Positions 1-4,855 of a DNA stretch of 6,040 bases are shown here, piece after piece. Below the pieces are notes generated by a model. It searched no databases. It was not told the DNA's origin and worked only from the letters and a program-made list of their open reading frames with translations. This stretch comes from an uncultured bacterium (lineage in GTDB: Bacteria > Bacteroidota > Ignavibacteria > Ignavibacteriales > Melioribacteraceae), in the NCBI GenBank assembly GCA_937936675.1, contig CALDDL010000276.1, positions 1 to 6,040 of the forward strand. The letters run 5' to 3'. Made by a program: the position numbers and the translations under genes. Every line of letters begins with the position of its first letter. Position 1 is the first letter of the stretch.

Positions 1-13
1 TTCCTATTGTTGA

Positions 14-90
14 TGGGTCAATTTTCCTACCGTAAATTGATCCGTTTATTCTTCGGATGGCAACTAATTTTTCCCGGCAAAATTGACCCA
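14..90. repeat. 12-bp perfect inverted repeat flanking an imperfect hairpin; possible IS end or small palindromic element
   Basis: TGGGTCAATTTT at 14-25 is the exact reverse complement of AAAATTGACCCA at 79-90. Between them lies a smaller stem, ATCCG (40-44) pairing with CGGAT (54-58) around a 9-nt loop, with loosely complementary A/T-rich arms (AAATTG at 34-39, CAACTAATTT at 61-70). Repeated 'gggtcaatttt' blocks near an end are reminiscent of IS21-family termini, but that is recalled from the family's general style and not demonstrated. No transposase is in the window and no target-site duplication was found. It could equally be a small non-autonomous element or a transcribed hairpin. The repeat itself is certain; its nature is not. 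Confidence 0.6.
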
Positions 91-375
91 CCCTGTATGA
101 ATTTCTTTTCACTTCTTTCAATCAATATCCCTCCTTTTATCTTATAGCAAAATTTTTCCGGAATTATTCTCATTTCCCTTCTCTATAATAGTAGAAGTTA
201 ATGATTGAAGATGGACATGCAACATTTTCATTTAAGACTAAAATTTGACAAGTACTTTAAGAACAATAAAGGAGGATTTATGTGGATATTTATTTGAGAA
301 TTTAGATGTACCATCTTGTTAAAATTTGAAACAATTTTAAAAATTTGGAAACCATAATTTAATAGGAGAATAAAA
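91..375. other. Intergenic region upstream of the first tag/linker gene
   Basis: This stretch of about 285 bases has no supported gene. It holds a TATAAT hexamer at 184-189 without a convincing -35 partner, and a strong AAAGGAGG at 268-275 followed by a five-codon frame (listed separately). Its last 27 bases begin the 62-bp segment that is repeated identically upstream of the second paralogue. No tRNA-like or terminator structure was seen. Confidence 0.6.
280..297 (+). other. Five-codon mini-ORF with a consensus ribosome-binding site
   Basis: ATG at 280 is preceded by AAAGGAGG (268-275), the best Shine-Dalgarno match in the window, with only 4 nt between GGAGG and the ATG. The frame reads MWIFI and then stops at TGA. 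It ends 78 nt before the start of the next gene. It might be a leader peptide, the remains of a lost gene start, or chance. Reading past the TGA gives 19 more codons before a TAA at 357-359, but other genes here show no sign of TGA recoding. Weak call. Confidence 0.2.
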
Positions 376-410
376 ATGCCGGCTTCAAATAAAAAATCGG
401 AAAAATCAAA
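349..410 (+). repeat. 62-bp direct repeat, copy 1 (leader, RBS and first codons)
   Basis: Positions 349-410 are identical base for base to 974-1035. The repeat covers the untranslated leader, the AGGAGA ribosome-binding site, the ATG and the first 11 codons (MPASNKKSEKS plus two bases of the next codon). Identity weakens just upstream, although related A/T-rich sequence continues to about 330. The later part of the two genes is much more diverged, so this block is either conserved by selection or recently homogenised. Confidence 0.9.
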
Positions 411-699
411 AAAGTCAAGCAAAAGTATTTCATCGTCTAGGGTCTCGTCTAAAACTACTACTCGAATTGCAGAAAATCAAGGCGTGAAACTACCTAAAAA
501 ATCCGTCTTTAAAAATAACATGGTTGATGTTGCTAATCAGGCAGTGATTGCCGTACCCACTTTTAATGTATTCGGAGCATTAATATCTGCAGTCCAAAAT
601 TATGATGACCTAAAATCAGGAGTTATTTCCGGTAAAGAATATATTAATAAGGTGGGAAAAGCTGGAGTCAAACCTATTTTCCCGATTAAATTATTTTAG
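376..699 (+). CDS. Short nuclease-less paralogue of the downstream tag/nuclease/glycine-zipper protein
   Basis: This 107-residue basic protein has no function I can name. The start at 376 follows AGGAGA and matches the start of the paralogue at 1001. Residues 1-11 are identical to that paralogue. Residues 16-99 align without gaps to its residues 143-226, with about 50 of 84 identical, including the Ser/Thr-rich linker (KSISSS, SSKTTTRIA) and the NQGVKLP motif. Exactly 127 codons, containing the putative PD-(D/E)xK nuclease, are absent. The protein then ends in a short unrelated tail (PIFPIKLF), so the glycine-zipper region is also missing. Several codons in the linker differ only synonymously (for example tca/tcg, tct/tcc, act/acc, att/ata), which points to past protein-level selection. 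It may be a functional accessory (decoy, partner or regulator) or a 3'-truncated remnant. Confidence 0.65.
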   Translation: MPASNKKSEKSKKSSKSISSSRVSSKTTTRIAENQGVKLPKKSVFKNNMVDVANQAVIAVPTFNVFGALISAVQNYDDLKSGVISGKEYINKVGKAGVKPIFPIKLF

Positions 700-1000
700 G
701 ATGCATTTTTCGTTGATCTATTTTTTCCCTTAATATCGTTCATAATTTATTTCGTATTCATCTAAATGTAACAAGGGAGAAATCCCATTCATCCCATTAC
801 TTTTACCAAGCTTTAATTTCCAGAAAAATATTTTCAAATTATTCTTTCTTGCTTTCGGAAAAATTTCAATTCCTCCACTCTATTGAATTATAAAAATGCT
901 TGAACTGTTAATCAAATTTATTATAAAAAAAATAACCACTCGTAAGAAGTTTTAAACAATTTAAAGAATTGAAAAACCATAATTTAATAGGAGAATAAAA
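700..1000. other. A/T-rich intergenic region between the two paralogues
   Basis: These 301 bases hold no supported gene, and I found no remnant of the glycine-zipper coding sequence after the short paralogue's stop. A tiny GGGA-GAAA-TCCC hairpin sits at 775-786, too weak to call a terminator. A sigma70-like promoter candidate lies at 900-927. The last 27 bases are the start of the repeated leader. Confidence 0.6.
900..927 (+). promoter_or_regulatory. Possible sigma70-like promoter for the long paralogue
   Basis: TTGAAC at 900-905 and TATAAA at 922-927 are separated by 16 bp, giving a leader of roughly 65-70 nt before the ATG at 1001. In sequence this A/T-rich such matches arise often by chance, and the short paralogue has no clear equivalent at the same offset. 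Weak call. Confidence 0.25.
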
Positions 1001-1035
1001 ATGCCGGCTTCAAATAAAAAATCGGAAAAATCAAA
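974..1035 (+). repeat. 62-bp direct repeat, copy 2 (leader, RBS and first codons)
   Basis: Identical to 349-410 (offset 625). It contains the AGGAGA ribosome-binding site at about 990 and the first 11 codons of the long paralogue. Directly after it the sequence departs completely from copy 1, because this gene carries the nuclease domain there; similarity resumes at 1427. Confidence 0.9.
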
Positions 1036-2071
1036 TAAATCGCGTAAAACAAATTATGCCGGCAAAGCGCGAGAGACTTACTATGATTTCGTGGGTAAGG
1101 AAGCTACTAAACGTGTTGGTAAGTGTCCTCAAATTAAAGGAGCTGTTCATGAAATAATTCTTCGTGACAAAATTAATTTGACTCCCAAAAATATGCTTAA
1201 TGGCAAATCCTGCCGATTAACTAAATCCACTAGATCCACCTCTTCTGATATGGTGATCATGAAAGGGAAAAAAATTACTAGTAGAATTCAAGCAAAAGAT
1301 TTAACCAATTCATCTTCAATAAATGATTTTAAAAGAAAAATTGAATCAAAACAATATAAAAACAGTAAAATTATGGTTACTGAAGAAACAAAAGAACTTC
1401 TTAAGAAAGCAAAATTTAAATCAGGCAAAAGTATTTCGTCATCCGGAATCTCCTCTAAAACCACTACACGAATAGCAGATAATCAAGGCGTGAAACTACC
1501 TAATAAATCAGTTCTTAATAATAACCTCAAGGATATTTCTAATCAGGCAGTAAATGCCGCAGCCGTTTCTGTTGCAATTGAAGCCGGGGTAGCTGCAGTT
1601 CAAAACTTTAATGATCTGAAAGAGGGATATATTTCGGGACAAGAATTCACGCTTAAGGTAGCAAAAACTGCAGCAAAATCCTCTGTGAAAGCAGGAGGCA
1701 AAACTGCATCGGCTTTACTTATAAAAGAAGGTGGAAAAATGGTAGCAAAAAGCATTGGGAAAGAAGGTCTAAAAAAAGCTGCTGGTTCTAATGCTGCCAC
1801 CGGTGTTGCTTTTGGCTTAGTAGAACAAGGGCTTGATACAATAAAGTTAGCTTCCGGTGAGATTGATAGTAGTACTTACGCTAAGAAAACTATTGAAAAC
1901 GTTGGGTCAACCGGTGGTGCAATTGGTGGTGCTATGTATGGAGCAGCTCTGGGTTCAGTAATTCCGATTGTGGGCACGGCTATTGGTGCAGCAGTAGGTG
2001 GTTTGATTGGCGGTATCGGTGGTGGCGGTATTGCGAACGGTTTTTGTAGTTTATTTGATTGGTGGGATTAA
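1001..2071 (+). CDS. Putative effector: basic N-terminal tag, PD-(D/E)xK nuclease-like domain, linker and C-terminal glycine zipper
   Basis: This 356-residue protein has a modular layout. Residues 1-18 are a basic, Ser/Lys-rich tag. Residues 46-135 resemble a restriction-endonuclease-like core: H50-E51 in a helix, D83 in SSDMVIM, then Q97-A-K99 in RIQAKDL, fitting an E...D...QxK version of the PD-(D/E)xK site. Residues 143-176 are a Ser/Thr/Asn linker shared with the upstream paralogue. Residues 200-225 and 279-300 are two related units (D-x-K...G-x-I-S followed by a basic helix). Residues 304-345 are rich in GxxxG spacing (GGAIGGAMYG, GTAIGAAVGG, GGLIGGIGG), a glycine-zipper that could insert in or associate with membranes; the protein ends FDWWD. 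No signal peptide is seen. DNA cleavage is inferred from motifs only. A secreted or tail-delivered toxin, a membrane-tethered nuclease, or a phage or defence component are all possible. The start is supported by AGGAGA and the repeated leader. Confidence 0.7.
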   Translation: MPASNKKSEKSNKSRKTNYAGKARETYYDFVGKEATKRVGKCPQIKGAVHEIILRDKINLTPKNMLNGKSCRLTKSTRSTSSDMVIMKGKKITSRIQAKDLTNSSSINDFKRKIESKQYKNSKIMVTEETKELLKKAKFKSGKSISSSGISSKTTTRIADNQGVKLPNKSVLNNNLKDISNQAVNAAAVSVAIEAGVAAVQNFNDLKEGYISGQEFTLKVAKTAAKSSVKAGGKTASALLIKEGGKMVAKSIGKEGLKKAAGSNAATGVAFGLVEQGLDTIKLASGEIDSSTYAKKTIENVGSTGGAIGGAMYGAALGSVIPIVGTAIGAAVGGLIGGIGGGGIANGFCSLFDWWD

Positions 2072-2095
2072 TTTTTCACCCTATAACAATTCTCA

Positions 2096-2126
2096 TTTGT
2101 TTTTCCCTCCCTTATTAATATATTTA
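2096..2126 (+). promoter_or_regulatory. Candidate Bacteroidota-type promoter for the four-gene operon
   Basis: TTTG at 2096-2099 and TATATTTA at 2119-2126 are 19 bp apart. This fits the -33 TTTG / -7 TAnnTTTG pattern with one mismatch (final A for G). Transcription would begin near 2133, giving a leader of about 17 nt to the ATG at 2151. The site lies in the 79-nt gap after the glycine-zipper gene, where no terminator hairpin is visible, so read-through from upstream is also possible. Confidence 0.4.
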
Positions 2127-2150
2127 GAACTAACAAATCAAGTGTTGCCC

Positions 2151-2579
2151 ATGGATTTTAATGTTGATAAACTAATTAAAAAGCTAGCCCCCAAGCCATC
2201 TTGTAATTTTGGCGATATTTTTTTTATGTCAAAAGAAATATTAAAATTTGGCGATATGAACAAACCAAAACATTATGCAATTCAAACAGAATCCATTGCT
2301 TCTTCATCTTACGGATGCTATTTTGTTCCTGTTACTTCTGAGAAACATAGCCCATCCGGATGTTTTATTTTTTCTCTTCAAAAAGATTCTACTGTACCGG
2401 TAGTTGACAGTAGAAAAAGCTATGCAATATTCTCGCAAAGTGTTTTTATCGAACATTCAAAAATTTTTAATCCTCACTACTCCGAGCTAAAAGGATATTT
2501 ACATTCCGATTTTGTGAAACGTTATAAAAAAGCGGTAGCTAATTATTATAAAGATAAAATTTTAGGGAGAATGAACTAA
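2151..2579 (+). CDS. Small PemK/MazF-like protein
   Basis: This 142-residue protein has the landmarks of the PemK/MazF SH3-like barrel family, whose classical members are mRNA-cleaving toxins. It has GDIFFM near residue 21 (the usual first strand 'GDI'), KPKHYAIQ at 38-45 where toxins carry an Arg-Pro, FVPVTS at 58-63 (the 'vPiTs' strand), YAIFSQSVFIEHSKI at 91-105 matching the 'l-dqirtid' strand, and a closing helix LHSDFVKRYKKAVANYY. The Arg of the catalytic RP motif is replaced by Lys, so RNase activity is doubtful and a binding or substrate role is plausible. I chose ATG 2151 because a longer frame back to 2007 would overlap the glycine-zipper gene; in-frame GTG 2142 is an alternative. 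No good Shine-Dalgarno site precedes it. It is the first gene of the operon, with the next ATG 1 nt after its stop. Confidence 0.65.
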   Translation: MDFNVDKLIKKLAPKPSCNFGDIFFMSKEILKFGDMNKPKHYAIQTESIASSSYGCYFVPVTSEKHSPSGCFIFSLQKDSTVPVVDSRKSYAIFSQSVFIEHSKIFNPHYSELKGYLHSDFVKRYKKAVANYYKDKILGRMN

Positions 2580-2580
2580 T

Positions 2581-3624
2581 ATGACTCTTCTAAATGCTAT
2601 AGATAGTTTTATAAATGAAGGAGCTGCTCCCGATAAAATTATTTTTGATAAAATTAATACTCAAATAGAAATCCTTAAAAAGAGAAAAATTTACAAAAGC
2701 GGAAAGGATCTTGATATTCGTTTTGAAGATTTGAAATCTATTGCATACGAAAATCTACTTATCAAGAAGAATATTAAATTTCTTCTAAAATCTTTGGATG
2801 ACGAAAAAGCATCCAGTATATTATATTTTTTAATTAATCAGTATTACGACAAGCAGAATCTAGATTCTAATCCGGAACTCAATAGACTGAATAATGACTT
2901 AAAAGACCTATTAACAAGCCTTAATTTTGTTTTTTTATTAACCGGGAAAAGCAAGTTACTAAATAGAAAATCTATATCTCTAACAAAGGATTTTAATAGA
3001 GATGATTTTAATGATTATAAATTCTCTCCATACCAATCTCGAAATTCCCGCCTATCGGAGATATTCTTTCAAACAATTGATATTCTTGAAATGCAAAAAT
3101 CTATCTCTTATACTGAACTTTTAGAAATACTTAAAAAAAATCTCAATATATCAGAAATTAGTGAAGTAAGATATGAATATGAACTAACCGATAATGATGA
3201 TAATAATGATGATAATTCTAAAGATATTGACAAGCAGAAATCGGAATCCTATAAAATTCCGGACTCTAATAATATTATAACATCTGAAGAAAGCATTCAT
3301 AACGTTTTTAACTATTTTATAAAATTACTTTCTGAAAGAGAAAATGTTTTTTTTGGGATCGATCTACTTAAACGGTTTAAATCTACTGACAATCTTCCCG
3401 ATAGTATTGATTTAGACGAAATAAAAGAACTTCTAATAAAATATTATGGAATTAAAAAATCAGTGTATTATTCCGAGATAAACTCCTCAAACGAGAAATT
3501 ATTATTATCAGTAAATAAGTATTCTTTAGACGATAACCAAAAATTATATTTAATCAGAGAATTAAGTAATTATTATTTAAATCGATTCGAGGAATTTTTA
3601 AAGGAAAGCAAAGATGGCAATTGA
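2581..3624 (+). CDS. Unrecognised, mostly helical protein with an acidic Asp/Asn linker
   Basis: I do not recognise this 347-residue protein. It looks largely alpha-helical and soluble, without a signal peptide or membrane segment. Two helical halves (about 1-200 and 233-347) are separated by a hydrophilic linker at 204-225 beginning DNDDNNDDN, encoded by a perfect tandem 12-bp repeat. The second half contains NVFNYFIKLLSERENVFFG (241-259) and a C-terminal helix ending in RFEEFLKES. No catalytic motif, zinc site, nucleotide-binding loop or sigma-factor motif was found. The start follows AGGGAGA at 2564-2570, 10 nt before the ATG. It lies 1 nt after the MazF-like gene and overlaps the next gene by 11 nt, so co-expression and translational coupling are likely. 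An adaptor, inhibitor or protease-substrate role would suit the context but is only a guess. Confidence 0.75.
   Translation: MTLLNAIDSFINEGAAPDKIIFDKINTQIEILKKRKIYKSGKDLDIRFEDLKSIAYENLLIKKNIKFLLKSLDDEKASSILYFLINQYYDKQNLDSNPELNRLNNDLKDLLTSLNFVFLLTGKSKLLNRKSISLTKDFNRDDFNDYKFSPYQSRNSRLSEIFFQTIDILEMQKSISYTELLEILKKNLNISEISEVRYEYELTDNDDNNDDNSKDIDKQKSESYKIPDSNNIITSEESIHNVFNYFIKLLSERENVFFGIDLLKRFKSTDNLPDSIDLDEIKELLIKYYGIKKSVYYSEINSSNEKLLLSVNKYSLDDNQKLYLIRELSNYYLNRFEEFLKESKDGN
3193..3216 (+). repeat. Tandem 12-bp repeat (2 perfect copies) encoding an Asp/Asn tract
   Basis: AATGATGATAAT occurs at 3193-3204 and again at 3205-3216. It is in frame and encodes part of the acidic linker of the helical protein. 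The 12-nt unit preserves the frame, so length variation between strains would be tolerated. Confidence 0.85.
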
Positions 3625-4855
3625 ACATTTACACTCGCAATATCTTTCCGAAGATATAATAATTAGATACTTCAAAGGTGAGAGTTCCGATCAAGAAAAA
3701 AAGATTGTTGAAAATCTCTATTCCCTAGATATTAATTTGGATAATTTTATTGAAATGGAAAAATTAATTAAGGAAGGTGAATTTGATTTCGATACAAACT
3801 CAGAAAATGACTATAATAAATTCATAGAAAATTATAAAGCTATCCCTATTCCTTCTTCTAAGAATATCCAAAAAATCACTCCATTGCCCAGTGCAGGACA
3901 AATCTGGAGCACTAAAAATATTGCTACACTACCTGATAAAGAAGTTGCATTTGCCGCTATGCCACGATATGTTTTTATAATTTCCGATCCTGAACCATTC
4001 GCTTTTTTTGATGATGAAGATTACGTTAATAAATTTCCCGACTGTTATTTAATTCAGGTCATTCCCATTTCTTTAGAAACTCTTTTTGCTTATGATAGCG
4101 ACTATATTTTTCATGAAGGCAATGAGTTATTATCTATCCCCTTTTCCATAGAAACCGACCTTAAATGTAATATGCTCGTAAGAAATTTAGAGAGATTTAT
4201 TGGTGAGCCAAGTTTCGAACAAAAAGAAGAAATACTAAATGTTTTTCTTTATTCTAACAATTTACCTTACGATAAAGATATTTTCAATCGTGCAAGTAAA
4301 GGAACGAGATTTACAGGTCTATATGGCGACAAATACGATTTTAAAATTGTTGAACGGGACAGCTTAAATTATCTTATTAAACCGGTAGAAATGCTTTACG
4401 ATTTCTTTACTAAACAAAAAGAAACAGATAAATTTAGCGATGTAGTTACACCTTGGTTTGAGAACGTTCGCGAGTATGAATATCAATTAGCTGCAAAAGA
4501 TATTAATTTTCCTGATCCACTGGATCAGAGTGTAATGGCTTTAATTTCTTTATACAAAGATGATAATTTTGATATTCGATTAGTGGCTCTCAATTCGCAC
4601 AGAATTTATTTGCGTATTAATAATGCCTTGGAAGATTATAAAAAACATAAAGCTGCAATTTTTATCAAAGATTATAATTCTGATAAACCAATATGGTCAA
4701 AAGAAAATTATACATTCACTAAAGCAATCGATTATCTTCCCCTTGAATTTATTTTCAATCATTCACACATAAATATTGAATTTAAGATTGCCGATAAATT
4801 ACTTTTTACTGAATCGTTAAAGTTTAATTTCAAAGGGAAATCAGAAAATGAATAA
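3614..4855 (+). CDS. Anti-sigma-like helical N-terminus fused to a MazF-like domain and a beta-rich C-terminus
   Basis: This 413-residue soluble protein appears to have three parts. Residues 10-55 (IIIRYFKGESSDQEKKIVENL, then a second acidic helix) resemble the N-terminal helical segment of FecR-type or other anti-sigma factors, the 'ry-l-Ge-s-eE' pattern, with no zinc ligands. Residues 90-210 look like a PemK/MazF barrel: GQIW at 95-98, RYVFIIS at 118-124 (position of the toxin RPV strand, here Arg-Tyr), QVIPIS at 148-153, and LERFIG before a closing helix. Residues 300-413 are predicted beta-rich and unassigned. The start at 3614 follows AAAGGA with 8-nt spacing and overlaps the upstream gene by 11 nt; its own end overlaps the protease start by 8 nt. 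By analogy with CalpT, the MazF-homologous anti-sigma protein cleaved by the Lon-type protease CalpL, this is the best candidate substrate of the neighbouring protease. The anti-sigma assignment is tentative and no sigma factor is in view. Confidence 0.6.
   Translation: MAIEHLHSQYLSEDIIIRYFKGESSDQEKKIVENLYSLDINLDNFIEMEKLIKEGEFDFDTNSENDYNKFIENYKAIPIPSSKNIQKITPLPSAGQIWSTKNIATLPDKEVAFAAMPRYVFIISDPEPFAFFDDEDYVNKFPDCYLIQVIPISLETLFAYDSDYIFHEGNELLSIPFSIETDLKCNMLVRNLERFIGEPSFEQKEEILNVFLYSNNLPYDKDIFNRASKGTRFTGLYGDKYDFKIVERDSLNYLIKPVEMLYDFFTKQKETDKFSDVVTPWFENVREYEYQLAAKDINFPDPLDQSVMALISLYKDDNFDIRLVALNSHRIYLRINNALEDYKKHKAAIFIKDYNSDKPIWSKENYTFTKAIDYLPLEFIFNHSHINIEFKIADKLLFTESLKFNFKGKSENE

Noticed and set aside
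184..189. TATAAT as the -10 box of a promoter for the first gene
   Set aside because: No acceptable -35 element lies 15-19 bp upstream, and it is almost 190 nt from the start codon; in A/T-rich DNA the hexamer is common by chance.
280..359. TGA read-through extending the mini-ORF to 25 codons
   Set aside because: Other genes use TGG for Trp and show no in-frame TGA codons, so there is no support for recoding.
228..422. Minus-strand open frame of 64 codons
   Set aside because: It runs antisense over the repeated leader and the start of the tag gene, has low-complexity Phe/Leu/Asn composition and no ribosome-binding site or homology that I recognise.
775..786. GGGA-GAAA-TCCC hairpin as a terminator after the short paralogue
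   Set aside because: The stem is only 4 bp and no T-run follows it, so it would not act as an intrinsic terminator.
1600..1800. Minus-strand open frame of 66 codons
   Set aside because: It lies wholly antisense inside the nuclease/glycine-zipper gene, whose coding frame has clear paralogue support.
2007..2150. N-terminal extension of the small MazF-like gene back to an ATG at 2007
   Set aside because: It would overlap 65 bases of the glycine-zipper coding sequence in another frame and gives a hydrophobic stretch with no relation to the MazF fold; ATG 2151 begins just before the domain.
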